Shown: positions 55,880-64,000, numbered from the stretch's first letter. The stretch is 64,000 nucleotides of DNA from Mesorhizobium sp. B2-7-2 (GCF_006440775.1 NZ_VFTZ01000017.1:1-64000), one strand, 5' to 3'. Notes: a model not told the origin generated them from the letters alone. A program made the numbers and translations.

Positions 55880-56771
55880 CCAAGGCGAAGCCCTCCCCTA
55901 CGGCCGTGAGCAGTGCCTTAAGCGCCGGCGGCTGGACGCGCCGGCGGCGCCAGATCATCACCACGTCCGCCGAGCGGACCGGCCCAGGCCAGGCAAGCTC
56001 GGACACCTCGCCGCGATCGATCGCGGCGGCGACCGCCAGCCGCGGCACGAGGCCAAAGCCGGCGCCTGCCGCCACCAGCCCGGCGATGGCGTCGATGCTG
56101 CCGGCTTCGGCGGCGAGGTTGGGATTGCCGAGGCCGGCCTCGGCGAACGCCTTATCGACCATGGCGCGGTAGACGCAGCCGGTCTCGGTGGCAACGAACT
56201 GCTTCTCGGCCAGCGCCACCAGATCGACATCCGCCCGGTTGTCGCCGGGCGGCGCGATCAGCGCCAGCGGCTCGGCCGCCACGAGGCGTCTGGCAAAGCG
56301 CGGGTCCGGCTCACCGGCATTGGATTGCTCGAAGCAGAAAACGACGTCGATCTCACCGTCGCCCAGCCGGCGCAGCAACTCGCCGCTGCCGGCGATCCGG
56401 AGCTTGATGTCGATGCCGGGATGATCGGCGCGAAAACCAGCAAGCCATGGCGCCAGCCTTGCCGCGGCGATCGTCTCCAGCGCGCCGATCGACAGGCCGC
56501 CGCCCGCCTCGGCGCTGGTGGCATCAATGGCGGCGCGGGCCTCGTCGGCAAGCGCCAGCAAATCCTCGGCATAAGGTTTCAATGCCTCGCCGGCCGGCGT
56601 TAGGGTGAGCCCCTGTCGCGAGCGGGTGAAGAGGCTGGCGCCAAGCTCGGTTTCCAGCGCCTGGATCTGGTCGCTGACGCTCGACTGCGCGAGATTGACC
56701 TCCCGCGCTGCGCGCGTGACGTTGCGGGTACGCGCGACCGCCAGAAAGGTCTTCAGCAACCTGGGATGCAT
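55830..56771 (-). CDS. LysR-family transcriptional regulator
   Basis: 313 residues: winged helix (LKTFLAVARTRNVTRAAREV, LAQSSVSDQIQALETELG) and effector domain (LSIGALETIAAARLAPWLAG, LIAPPGDNRADVDLV, AGAGFGLVPRLA). It lies 13 bases after the HtrA-like gene on the same strand and converges on the SDR gene. Its target is unknown; the SDR is the obvious candidate. Confidence 0.92.
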   Translation of the reverse strand: MHPRLLKTFLAVARTRNVTRAAREVNLAQSSVSDQIQALETELGASLFTRSRQGLTLTPAGEALKPYAEDLLALADEARAAIDATSAEAGGGLSIGALETIAAARLAPWLAGFRADHPGIDIKLRIAGSGELLRRLGDGEIDVVFCFEQSNAGEPDPRFARRLVAAEPLALIAPPGDNRADVDLVALAEKQFVATETGCVYRAMVDKAFAEAGLGNPNLAAEAGSIDAIAGLVAAGAGFGLVPRLAVAAAIDRGEVSELAWPGPVRSADVVMIWRRRRVQPPALKALLTAVGEGFALVTPGGARPRHAASLPS

Positions 56772-56784
56772 CGGCGCTCCAAGC

Positions 56785-57702
56785 TTACTGCAGCTGCGGC
56801 TTCTTCAGGAAGGAATTGCGGTCGGCGGATTTGATGCGCAGCCAGGTTTCGCGGCCGTCGCGCACGACGCGCAGCGGAATTTCAGCGCCGGCCGGGTTCT
56901 GCCAGAGTTTTCTGTAGAAATCGGCCAGACCATCGACTTCGCCGTCGCGCACATCGGAGATGATGTCGCCCTGGCGCAGGCCCGCCTGTGCGGCCGGGCC
57001 GCCTTCGGCGACGCTCATCACCACCACCATGCCATTCGACTCGGCCGAGAAGGCGCCGAGCCACGGACGCGGCGCCTTCGCCGCCTGGCCGCGCTTGATC
57101 AGATCGTCGAGGATCGGCGTCAGAAGATCGATGGGCACGACCATGTTGATGTCGGCCACCTCGCCGGCGCGGCTCATCTGCAGGCGCAGCGAGCCGACGC
57201 CCAGCAGCTTGCCGGCGCGGTCGAACAGCGCGGCGCCGCCCCAGGACGGATGCGCGGGCGCCGTGAAGATCGCCTCGTCGATCAGATACTCCCAATAGCC
57301 GGCGAATTCCTGCTTGGTCACGATGTGGGCATCGACCTGCTGGCCGATGCCGTCGGCGAGCGTCACGGCGTCGCCGATCTTGGCTTTCCTGGCATTGCCG
57401 AGCTGGACCGCCGGCAGGCCGAGCGGCGACAGCGCCTGCACGAGCCCGAAGCCGGTTTCCTGGTCGTAAGCCAGCGCATGCGCCGCCACCACACGGCCAT
57501 CCTGGTCGGTCAGCCACACTTCCTCGGCCTCGGTGATGAGATAGCCGATGGTGAGCACCAGCCCATTGTCGCGGATCACCACGCCGCTGCCCTCGCGGCG
57601 CGTGCCCAGCGCATTGGCGGTGAAGGCGTCGTCCGGAACCGTGGCGCGCACGGCAACGACGGAGCGCGAAATTTTCTCGATGGTCATCGATCCATCCTGC
57701 AT
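56785..57702 (-). CDS. HtrA/S1C-like protein with degenerate catalytic triad and PDZ domain
   Basis: 305 residues. The trypsin-like domain has GSGVVIRDNGLVLTIGYLI where active homologues have a His after LT; YDQETGFGLVQ replaces the Asp position and APAHPSWGGAALFD replaces GNSGGPL, so His, Asp and Ser all appear lost. A PDZ domain follows (MVVVMSVAEGGPAAQAGLRQGDIIS in part). No signal peptide is evident, suggesting a cytoplasmic peptide-binding or chaperone role. Start 57702 or 57687. Confidence 0.8.
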   Translation of the reverse strand: MQDGSMTIEKISRSVVAVRATVPDDAFTANALGTRREGSGVVIRDNGLVLTIGYLITEAEEVWLTDQDGRVVAAHALAYDQETGFGLVQALSPLGLPAVQLGNARKAKIGDAVTLADGIGQQVDAHIVTKQEFAGYWEYLIDEAIFTAPAHPSWGGAALFDRAGKLLGVGSLRLQMSRAGEVADINMVVPIDLLTPILDDLIKRGQAAKAPRPWLGAFSAESNGMVVVMSVAEGGPAAQAGLRQGDIISDVRDGEVDGLADFYRKLWQNPAGAEIPLRVVRDGRETWLRIKSADRNSFLKKPQLQ

Positions 57703-57890
57703 TGCGGGTCTCTGCCTATAAGTATGGCCAAAGGAGCGCCGTGCAAGGGCGGATTTCCCCTCGCCCAAGCTGGCATAAGCGCTAGTTCAACGAAGATTGA
57801 ACTTTTTTCTTTGACGCGCGCGGAACCGCACCTAAGTCTATCGGCATCCGTGTCAGATGCCCGCCCTTCACGAAACGCAAGGCCTTCAAC

Positions 57891-58760
57891 ATGAACCAAT
57901 ACGTCCCGCCGAAAGTCTGGACCTGGAACAAGCCGAATGGCGGTGAGTTCGCCTCGATAAACCGGCCGATCGCCGGCCCCACGCATGACAAGAAACTGCC
58001 GGTCGGCAAGCACCCGCTGCAGCTCTACTCGCTGGCCACGCCCAATGGCCAGAAAGTGACGATCATGCTGGAGGAGCTTCTGGCGCTCGGCCACAACGGT
58101 GCGGAATACGATGCCTGGCTGATCAAGATCGGCGACGGCGACCAGTTCGGCTCGGGCTTTGTCGAGGTCAATCCGAATTCGAAGATCCCGGCGCTGATGG
58201 ACCATAGCGAGCCGAAGCCGGTGCGCGTGTTCGAATCCGGCTCGATCCTGACCTATCTCGCCGAAAAGTTCGGCGCGTTCCTGCCGACCGAACGCGCGGC
58301 GCGCGCGGAAACCTTCTCATGGCTGTTCTGGCAGATGGGCTCGGCGCCTTATCTCGGCGGCGGCTTCGGCCATTTCTATGCCTATGCGCCCGAAAAGATC
58401 GAATATGCCATCGACCGCTTCGCCATGGAGACCAAGCGGCAGATGGATGTGCTCGACCGCCGGCTGGCGGAGAGCGAATATCTCGCGGGCCCCGATTACA
58501 CGATCGCCGACATTGCGGTCTGGCCCTGGTATGGCGGGCTCGCCAAGGGCCGCAGCTACAGCAACGCCGCGGAGTTCCTGTCGGTGCATGAATACAAGAA
58601 CGTGCAGCGCTGGGCCGACGCGATCGACGCTCGGCCGGCGGTGAGCCGCGGCCGCATGGTCAACCGCATGTCCGGCGATCCCGCCTTCCAGCTGCGCGAG
58701 CGCCACGACGCCAGCGACTTCGAAACCAAGACGCAGGATAAGCTGCAAGCGGCGGAGTGA
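57891..58760 (+). CDS. yghU: YghU-type glutathione S-transferase
   Basis: 289 residues with the N-terminal extension of the nu/YghU class (YVPPKVWTWNKPNGGEFAS, NRPIAGPTHDKKLPVGKHPL), the thioredoxin domain with FESGSILTYLAEKFGAFLP, and the C-terminal helices (YLAGPDYTIADIAVWPWYG). E. coli YghU has disulfide-bond reductase activity with two bound glutathiones. Divergent from the HtrA-like gene. Confidence 0.95.
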   Translation: MNQYVPPKVWTWNKPNGGEFASINRPIAGPTHDKKLPVGKHPLQLYSLATPNGQKVTIMLEELLALGHNGAEYDAWLIKIGDGDQFGSGFVEVNPNSKIPALMDHSEPKPVRVFESGSILTYLAEKFGAFLPTERAARAETFSWLFWQMGSAPYLGGGFGHFYAYAPEKIEYAIDRFAMETKRQMDVLDRRLAESEYLAGPDYTIADIAVWPWYGGLAKGRSYSNAAEFLSVHEYKNVQRWADAIDARPAVSRGRMVNRMSGDPAFQLRERHDASDFETKTQDKLQAAE

Positions 58761-58810
58761 ACTGCTAATCTCCCCCCTCGTGGGGGAGATTGGCTGTCGC
58801 CAGCGCCCCG

Positions 58811-59356
58811 CTACCTCCCATATGTGTACGTCACGGTCGCCTGGCCGAGCGCAGAGCTCTTGGCGGCGACCGAGATCATCTCCGGCAAGGGGCTGGCCGG
58901 CATGCGCAATGTCTTTTCACCCAGCGCATAGAGCGTAAAGACATAGTGATGGTCGCCGCTGCCGGGCGGCGGGCACGGGCCGAAATAGCCGGCGCGGCCG
59001 ACGCCGCCTTTGCCCTGCACGGAGCCCTTGGGCATGCGCTTGCCGCCCTGCGCGCCAGCGCCCTCGCGCAGGCCCTTGGCGCTCGCCGGGATGTTCCAGG
59101 CCAGCCAGTGCCAGAAGCCCTTGCCGCCATTGGCATCGGTGTCGAACATGGTCAGCGCGTAGCTTTTCGTTCCGGCCGGCGGATCCTTCCAGGCAAGCGC
59201 GATCGAGACGCTCTGCCCGCCGCAGCCGGGCTTGTCGCCGAGATATTTCGCATCCCATTTGCCGTTCGATACCGACGGGCTGGAGATCTCGAAGGCCGCC
59301 GCCTGACCGGCGAAGGCGACAAGGGCAAGCATGGTGAAGCCGAGGCGCAAGGTCAT
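58811..59356 (-). CDS. Periplasmic PEBP (YbhB/YbcL, Raf kinase inhibitor-like) protein
   Basis: 181 residues. Signal peptide (LGFTMLALVAFAGQAAAF), then SIALAWKDPPAGTKSYALTM, DTDANGGKGFWHWLAWNIPA and YFGPCPPPGSGDHHYVFTLYAL, the PEBP ligand pocket with DxxxxxGxxHW-like and GPxPP-x-GxHHY elements. Bacterial roles are poorly known. Confidence 0.93.
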   Translation of the reverse strand: MTLRLGFTMLALVAFAGQAAAFEISSPSVSNGKWDAKYLGDKPGCGGQSVSIALAWKDPPAGTKSYALTMFDTDANGGKGFWHWLAWNIPASAKGLREGAGAQGGKRMPKGSVQGKGGVGRAGYFGPCPPPGSGDHHYVFTLYALGEKTLRMPASPLPEMISVAAKSSALGQATVTYTYGR

Positions 59357-59437
59357 CTGATCCTCCCTGAATGACGCAGCGTAGCCGAAAAGCGGCCCGA
59401 AAAAGGCTAGCTAGCGCGGCCTCCTGCCGGGACAATG

Positions 59438-59531
59438 AAAAAGCCCCGCCGGTGGAGGCCATCGGGGCTTTCGTTCGGACCGTAGAGGTGGGACCCCACG
59501 GCCGGGTCGATCCAGGGGGTTGGATCGGTCG
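59438..59531 (-). ncRNA. Candidate structured small RNA
   Basis: On the minus strand CGATCC-aaccccct-GGATCG (59527-59508), then GTGGG-GT-CCCAC (59499-59488), then an 8-bp terminator stem (59441-59448 with 59463-59470) followed by TTTTT. A possible promoter (TTGTCC at 59564-59559, TAGTGT at 59539-59534) lies upstream. The C-rich loop could pair with Shine-Dalgarno sequences. No open frame covers it. The family is not recognised. Confidence 0.45.
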
Positions 59532-59631
59532 CGACACTAGCCGAGGAATCGGGCGCGCGGACAATCACGCCTGCGCACGACCAATCACGCCTGCGCGAGT
59601 GGACGGCCGGCTGCTGATCTCCTCTTGAGGA

Positions 59632-60840
59632 TCAGCCCCGCAGCAGCTTTGCCAGTCTCGGCACGCCTTCGCTCACCGCGCGGTCGTCGGCAAGCGTGAA
59701 TGACATGCGCAGCGTGTTGCGGCCGGTGCCGTCGGCGTAGAAGGCGTTGCCCGGCACGAAGGCGACGCGCGCCTCCTTGATCGAGCGCGCCAGCAGTTCG
59801 GTGGCATCCGTGCCTTCCGGCAGCGTCAGCCAAACGAACATGCCGCCGTCCGGACGGCTCCAGGAAATGCCGGCGGGCATGTCGGCTTCCAGCGCGGAAA
59901 GCAGCGCATCGCGGCGCTTTCGGTAGGCATCGATCAGTTTTTCCACCTGGGCGTCGAAGATGGTTTCGGCGACGCGGTGCATGACCATCTGGTTGATCGA
60001 GGGGCTGTGCAGGTCGGACGCCTGCTTCATCAGCACCAGCTTCTCCACCACATGGCGCGGCGCGCAGACCCAGCCGACGCGCATGCCCGGTGACAGGATC
60101 TTCGAGAACGACCCGCAATAGAGCGTGCGCGCATGATCGATGCCGCCGGAGCGGGCGCAATCGAGCGCAAGGATCGGCGGTTCGCCCTCGCCGTCATAGC
60201 GCAGCGCGCGGTAGGCGGCATCCTCGATGACGGCGATGTCAATCTCGCCGGCAAGGTCGAGCACCGCCTCGCGCTGCTTGGTATCCAGAGTATTGCCGGT
60301 TGGATTGGCGAAATCCGGCACCAGATAGGCGAACTTCACCTTGCCGCCATTGGCCGCCGCTGCAGCGCGATAAGCCTCGGGCGTCATGTTGCCGCCGGCG
60401 GTGTTCAGCCGGTCGTAGCGCGGTTCGTAAGCGTTGAAGGCCTGCAGCGCGCCGAGATAGGTCGGCCATGTCACCAGCGCAGTGTCGCCGGGGGACAAAA
60501 AGAGCTTGCCGAGATAGTCGAGCGCCTGCTGCGAGCCGGAGGTGATGAAGATGTTGCCCTCGTCGCATCGAACGCCAAGCTTGCCCATATAGGCGGCCAG
60601 CCATTTGCGCAGCGGCAGGAAACCCTCGCTGACCTGGTACTGCAGCGCGGCGCCCGCCTCCTTGCCGCCCAGCACGGCCTGGTAAGCATCGGCGATGGCT
60701 TCGGCCGGAAACAGCGACGGGTCGGGAATGCCGCCGGCGAAGGAGATGATGTCGGGCTGGTCGAGCAGCTTCAACAGCTCGCGGATTTCCGAAGCCTTCA
60801 TGCGCGACGAACGCGAAGCCAGAAGATTCAACAGGGTCAA
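59632..60840 (-). CDS. PLP-dependent aminotransferase, LysN/2-aminoadipate type
   Basis: 402 residues, fold type I: ISFAGGIPDPSLFPAEAIA, LQYQVSEGFLPLRKWLA, ITSGSQQALDYLGKLFL, VPDFANPTGNT and the PLP Lys in YCGSFSKILSPGMRVGW. Relatives act on 2-aminoadipate, aromatic or branched-chain amino acids, and are often expressed under GntR-type control. A 21-bp palindrome lies 30 bases upstream. Confidence 0.9.
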   Translation of the reverse strand: MTLLNLLASRSSRMKASEIRELLKLLDQPDIISFAGGIPDPSLFPAEAIADAYQAVLGGKEAGAALQYQVSEGFLPLRKWLAAYMGKLGVRCDEGNIFITSGSQQALDYLGKLFLSPGDTALVTWPTYLGALQAFNAYEPRYDRLNTAGGNMTPEAYRAAAAANGGKVKFAYLVPDFANPTGNTLDTKQREAVLDLAGEIDIAVIEDAAYRALRYDGEGEPPILALDCARSGGIDHARTLYCGSFSKILSPGMRVGWVCAPRHVVEKLVLMKQASDLHSPSINQMVMHRVAETIFDAQVEKLIDAYRKRRDALLSALEADMPAGISWSRPDGGMFVWLTLPEGTDATELLARSIKEARVAFVPGNAFYADGTGRNTLRMSFTLADDRAVSEGVPRLAKLLRG

Positions 60841-60869
60841 GGCGCACCTCCCGCGGAGCGTATTCTATT

Positions 60870-60890
60870 TAGGTCAACCTAGCTGACCTA
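60870..60890. promoter_or_regulatory. Palindromic operator upstream of the aminotransferase
   Basis: TAGGTCA-acctagc-TGACCTA has 7-bp perfect arms. It starts 30 bases before the aminotransferase ATG, where a regulator would block or assist the promoter. No regulator gene is adjacent. Confidence 0.6.
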
Positions 60891-61070
60891 TTACCAGGCT
60901 TTTTCACCGAGTTGAATAGCCCAGGTTCGAAGCGCGCGCAGGCCAATAAGCACCATGCATTCACTGAAACGTGACCGCCAGGAAATATCAGCGACATCTA
61001 AATAAATCGCTGTTGGTGATACTTATGACGTGCCCCAACTGTGGGGTTACAACGATGGGAGGTACAGGCC

Positions 61071-61346
61071 ATGAAAACGAAGATCGCATTTCTAAGCCTA
61101 TTGGCCGCGTCGGTCATCGCCGGCACGGCATTCGCCGGCATCCTCGACGAGCCGAAGATGATGGCTCCCTTCTTCACCGACAAGACCATGAAGACGATGA
61201 AGTCGGATGCCGATATGAAGAAGGCTTGGGCCAAGATGTCGAAGAAGCACCAAGCGGCGATGATGAAGGAATGCCAGGACGCGGCCATGAGCAAGCCGCA
61301 TGCCGAATTCTGCGCCAAGCTGAACGCGCTGGCGGGCCACGCCTGA
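61071..61346 (+). CDS. Small exported Met/Lys-rich protein (91 aa)
   Basis: A signal peptide (MKTKIAFLSLLAASVIAGTAFA) precedes MMAPFFTDKTMKTMKSDADM and KHQAAMMKECQDAAM, with a second Cys in AEFCAKL. Eleven or so Met residues may bind Cu(I) or protect from oxidation. Function unknown. Binding site GATGGGAGGTACAGGCC. Confidence 0.7.
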   Translation: MKTKIAFLSLLAASVIAGTAFAGILDEPKMMAPFFTDKTMKTMKSDADMKKAWAKMSKKHQAAMMKECQDAAMSKPHAEFCAKLNALAGHA

Positions 61347-61517
61347 CCGAGTTTCGACGGCAGGATGGCGGACCTGGAGAGGACCGCCATCCGCCTCAAA
61401 CTCAAGAACATTTAAGCGACCGCGAATAGAAACCCGTTGCCTCGAAGCGCAAGCGGATGCAACCTCATTGGCGCGGACCGTCAAGAAGAAGAACATCGGT
61501 CCGGAACGGGAGGGGCA

Positions 61518-62258
61518 ATGACGCTCGAGATCATCGGGGCCGGCTTTGGCCGCACCGGCACGTGGTCGACTTTCGCCGCGCTGAACAGGCTCGGCTTTCC
61601 GAGCTACCATATGCAGGAAGTCATCATCAACAAGGCCAACAAAGGCCATCTCGACTTCTGGCGCAAGGTGGCGAACAGCCCGCCCGGTGCGCAGCAGGAT
61701 TGGAGCCGGGTCTTCGCCAATTATCGGGCGACCGTCGACAATCCGGGCTGCTGCGTATGGCGCGAGCTGATGGCCGCCTATCCGGAAGCCAAGGTGCTTC
61801 TGACGCTGCATCCGCGCGACGCCGAGGCCTGGTACGACAGCACCATCGACACGATCTACTTCACCGAGAATGTATGGCAGTTCAGGGTGCTAGAGTGGCT
61901 GACGCCGTTCGGCCGCAAGTTCGGCGACATGTCGCGCAAGCTGGTCTGGGGCCGAACGCTGAAGGGCGTGATGAACGACCGCGACAAAGCGGTGGCGCGC
62001 TACAATTCCTATATCGACGAGGTGAAGGCGGCGGTGCCGCCTGAGAAGCTGCTTGTCTTCAAGGTCAGCGACGGCTGGGCGCCGCTCTGCGATTTCCTTG
62101 GAGTCGCGATGCCCAACGAACCCTTCCCTAATCTCAATGACCGCGCCAGCATCAAGAAGGTCATCAACGGGATGATCGTGGGATCTTACCTGATGCTTGC
62201 CGGCGTGGCGGTCCTGATCGCGCTGGCCATCGGCGCCCTGTGGTGGTGGCTGGCGTAG
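61518..62258 (+). CDS. Sulfotransferase-family protein with C-terminal membrane helix
   Basis: 246 residues. IIGAGFGRTGTWSTFAALN is the 5'-PAPS phosphate-binding loop; LLTLHPRDAEAWYDSTIDT matches the 3'-phosphate region with Arg and Ser; VFKVSDGWAPLCDFLGV is the conserved C-terminal block. A terminal helix (YLMLAGVAVLIALAIGALWWW) anchors it to the membrane. Such proteins sulfate or otherwise modify surface sugars or lipids; the substrate is unknown. Start after CGGGAGGGGCA. Confidence 0.85.
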   Translation: MTLEIIGAGFGRTGTWSTFAALNRLGFPSYHMQEVIINKANKGHLDFWRKVANSPPGAQQDWSRVFANYRATVDNPGCCVWRELMAAYPEAKVLLTLHPRDAEAWYDSTIDTIYFTENVWQFRVLEWLTPFGRKFGDMSRKLVWGRTLKGVMNDRDKAVARYNSYIDEVKAAVPPEKLLVFKVSDGWAPLCDFLGVAMPNEPFPNLNDRASIKKVINGMIVGSYLMLAGVAVLIALAIGALWWWLA

Positions 62259-62315
62259 CGGCCACCCGGATCGGCCTGCCAGGGCCGCGGCGCTCCGGCT
62301 CCGGCGGCCGCGCGA

Positions 62316-62471
62316 TTAGAACGGCAAACGGATCTCGTCAGGCTCGGTCCTGCCAGGCCAGCCGATGTCCTTCTGAATCTCCGTCGGCAGCTCGCTAAGC
62401 TCGCGCGCCGTGCGGCGGCGCTTGCTGGCCTGCGCGAAGGCGGCGCGGATTCGGTTGAGACTTTTGAACAT
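62316..62471 (-). CDS. DUF1127-type Arg-rich microprotein (51 aa)
   Basis: Reads MFKSLNRIRAAFAQASKRRR then TARELSELPTEIQKDIGWP. The Arg-rich helix followed by TxxELxxLxxxxLxDIG is the DUF1127 signature. In other Alphaproteobacteria such microproteins affect phosphate and carbon metabolism and RNA turnover. The start at 62471 follows TTTAGGAGGTTTTTC. Missed easily because of its length. Confidence 0.8.
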   Translation of the reverse strand: MFKSLNRIRAAFAQASKRRRTARELSELPTEIQKDIGWPGRTEPDEIRLPF

Positions 62472-63247
62472 GAAAAACCTCCTAAATCAGCGGCGGAAAA
62501 CCGGTGCCGCCTCTTCCCGGCGTCGCTTTTGCGATGCGTCTGTAACCGGTGGATTGCGCGCGAACGGTGAAATGCTTCACGAAGCCGGAACGGCTTGAAA
62601 CATATGCATGCAAACTAATTGGGGGTCGGCCATGTGGCGCTGCGCAGGACGCGAGCCTGCATGGCCTGCAATGTCAAATGCTTACGCCTGTTGCCTTGCG
62701 CGTTGATTCACGTCCCCTGAGAGGGCCGCGCCTTACTCTGGCGCCTGCGAATCCGAATTGCTTGGCCTTGCGGTCTGCTCGGAAAGCCGGCCTTTGCGGA
62801 CGAGCGTCGGCCTTGCGTATTCTTTCTTCATGGCTAAGTCCCCAACCTGCACGGAAACGTGCGGCACCGGCCCACAGGCTGTCAAGCGGAAGGCGACATC
62901 TCACTCGGCTGACCGGCCGGCCGGCCGATGGTGCAATCCGTCGAAAAGGAAGCCTCAGTCGTCGCCGCGCGGAGGCCAATGCGGCAAAGGATAGAACCTG
63001 TTTCACGCTTGCCTTCTCTCCTTGTGGAAGAAGGCAAGTTCAACGCCGCCATATACCGTTTTCGCGGAAGTTTCAGCGGGCGGCAAATGTGCCATGGTGA
63101 AGTCTGCGGTATGAGGCCGCCGTGGTCGACGCGGACGCCCAAGCACATCCCCAACAATGCGCCCCCAACGGCCGCGTCGACCATGACCGGAAACGCCAAT
63201 GGCGACCGCGCCTTGGGTCGCCTTTTTTCGACCGGCCTCGCTTTCAT
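62472..63247. other. No supported gene; degraded DNA
   Basis: Open frames on both strands have irregular composition and no recognisable domain. A worn fragment of the rhizobial repeat (CTTCTCTCCTTGTGGAAGAAGG) is visible near 63010-63035. This may be decayed coding DNA. Confidence 0.5.
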
Positions 63248-63703
63248 TCAGCCGTGGGAGCCGGCGTATTCGGCGACCAGCGGCTCATATTCCTCGAAGG
63301 CGGGCAACGTCGCGTAGCTGTGCACGGCCGATGTCGCCGCCCAGGGCAATTTCTCACTGGTCCAGGTTTCGATGAAGGGCGCGAACCAGGCATGGTCGTC
63401 GAGCATGGTCGGGCGCAGGTTGACGAACCAGTCGATCCCTTCCGGCCGCGTGAACATCCAGGTCATGCAGTAGCCGCAGAAATAATGTCTCGAGGCGCCA
63501 TGCAGGCCGCCGACCACCGGCTCGCCCTTCGTCACCCCGAAACCTTCCGAGGGGATCGCCGCGCTCAGCGAATAGGCGCTGGACGACATCGACTGGCAAC
63601 CCGTGCAATGGCAGGCCATGGTGAGCAGCGGCTTTGCCGAGATTTTCAGGCGCACGCGGCCGCAGCGGCAGCCTCCTTCGGCGGGAAGAGTGAGGGTGGG
63701 CAA
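63248..63703 (-). CDS. GFA-fold zinc protein, TTG start
   Basis: EGGCRCGRVRLKI, MACHCTGCQSMSSSAYSL and HYFCGYCMTWMF supply the paired cysteines of the GFA zinc fold. 151 residues. No ATG is suitably placed; a TTG at 63703 follows CCAGGAGCCCATC with ideal spacing, so I take it as the start. Upstream frame codons belong to the adjacent repeat. Confidence 0.82.
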   Translation of the reverse strand: MPTLTLPAEGGCRCGRVRLKISAKPLLTMACHCTGCQSMSSSAYSLSAAIPSEGFGVTKGEPVVGGLHGASRHYFCGYCMTWMFTRPEGIDWFVNLRPTMLDDHAWFAPFIETWTSEKLPWAATSAVHSYATLPAFEEYEPLVAEYAGSHG

Positions 63704-63727
63704 GATGGGCTCCTGGGGTTGGGGTTC

Positions 63728-63949
63728 TCCCTTCTCCCCTTGTGGGGTGAGAAGCGGTCCGCGCAGCGGACCAAAAGCCAATTGCTTGGCTTTTCGAGCT
63801 TCGAACGCCCTGAGCCTGCGAAGGGCGGGGCGGTGGATCGGCGCGTAGCGCCGAGACGGATGAGGGGTGTTCCAGCGGAGTGAGACGCTGGCATTCCCTG
63901 GAACACCCCTCATCCGGCCGCTTCGCGGCCACAAGGGGAGAAGGGGAAG
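63728..63949. repeat. Rhizobial intergenic repeat, long form, rearranged order
   Basis: Carries the same blocks as 8898-9157 and 34172-34400, but the GCTTTTCGAGCTTCGAACGC block precedes the GATCGGCG block. Ends in CACAAGGGGAGAAGGGGAAG. Confidence 0.85.
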
Positions 63950-63955
63950 GCGCGC

Positions 63956-64000
63956 TCAGCCTTCGATCAACTCCTCCGTCGTTGCCATCCGCACGCCCTG
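63956..64000 (-). CDS. C-terminal end of a gene running off the window
   Basis: The minus-strand frame reads QGVRMATTEELIEG and stop. Only 14 residues are visible, so no function can be given. It is supported by the gene-end position immediately beside a repeat element, as elsewhere in this window. Confidence 0.35.
   Translation of the reverse strand, partial: QGVRMATTEELIEG

Noticed and set aside
59485..59535. Sequence resembling a tRNA T-arm (GGTCGATCC)
   Set aside because: No cloverleaf, acceptor stem or anticodon arm can be formed around it; it fits the small-RNA hairpins better.
62882..63247. Minus-strand frame with a hydrophobic stretch (VDAAVGGALLGMCLGVRVDHGG)
   Set aside because: One transporter-like segment is followed by irregular sequence and part of a repeat. 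No start signal or continuing membrane pattern, so at most a gene remnant.

Overview
The window looks like chromosomal DNA of a Mesorhizobium-type alphaproteobacterium (order Rhizobiales). The support is high G+C with rhizobial codon use, several copies of a rhizobial intergenic repeat (arms containing CCTTCTCCCC/GGGGAGAAGG), many short DUF-type stress proteins of the kind common in Rhizobiales, an HWE histidine kinase and several sites resembling the EcfG general-stress promoter GGAAC-N16/17-CGTT. The genus is inferred from protein style and repeats; no rRNA or tRNA gene is present to confirm it.

Layout. 1-4303: small envelope proteins, a GFA-type zinc enzyme-fold protein, a PAS protein and msrA. 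4458-12558 (minus strand): a decayed prophage with a tightly overlapping lysis cassette (GH108 endolysin, small membrane proteins, Rz/Rz1-like pair, holin-like protein), a tail fibre carrying an SGNH/SASA-type esterase domain, and a large terminase gene cut into two pieces by about 2.25 kb holding a bestrophin gene, a lipoprotein gene and three repeats. 12.9-34.2 kb: a long run of small stress and membrane proteins (DUF883-like, CsbD, DUF892, DUF982, KGG, YihY, SPW, cold shock, SDR) mixed with kynA and its divergent Lrp regulator, an HWE kinase, an NRAMP-like transporter, a Crp/Fnr regulator and a fluoroacetate-dehalogenase-like hydrolase. 34.4-36.1 kb: Lrp regulator divergent from azlCD. 36.1-38.2 kb: PAS-GGDEF-EAL protein.

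38.4-51.4 kb is the metabolic core. Two tandem units each pair a 2,3-diaminopropionate ammonia-lyase with a different M20-family amidohydrolase, controlled by a divergent Lrp-type regulator. They are followed by a DUF1330/HxlR pair with a perfect palindromic operator, a higBA module and a complete livKGFHM branched-chain/amide-type ABC importer. Together these suggest uptake and breakdown of acylated or carbamoylated diaminopropionate-type amino acids, such as the non-protein amino acids of legumes; the substrate is inference.

51.6-64 kb: an NTase-fold gene behind four copies of an 11-bp operator-like motif, a His-rich exported protein, a hicAB module whose hicA is frameshifted, an SDR lacking the usual Tyr/Lys, a LysR regulator, an HtrA-like protein with a degenerate triad, a YghU-type glutathione transferase, a PEBP protein, a candidate structured small RNA, an aminotransferase with a palindromic operator, a sulfotransferase, a DUF1127 microprotein and a second GFA protein with a TTG start.
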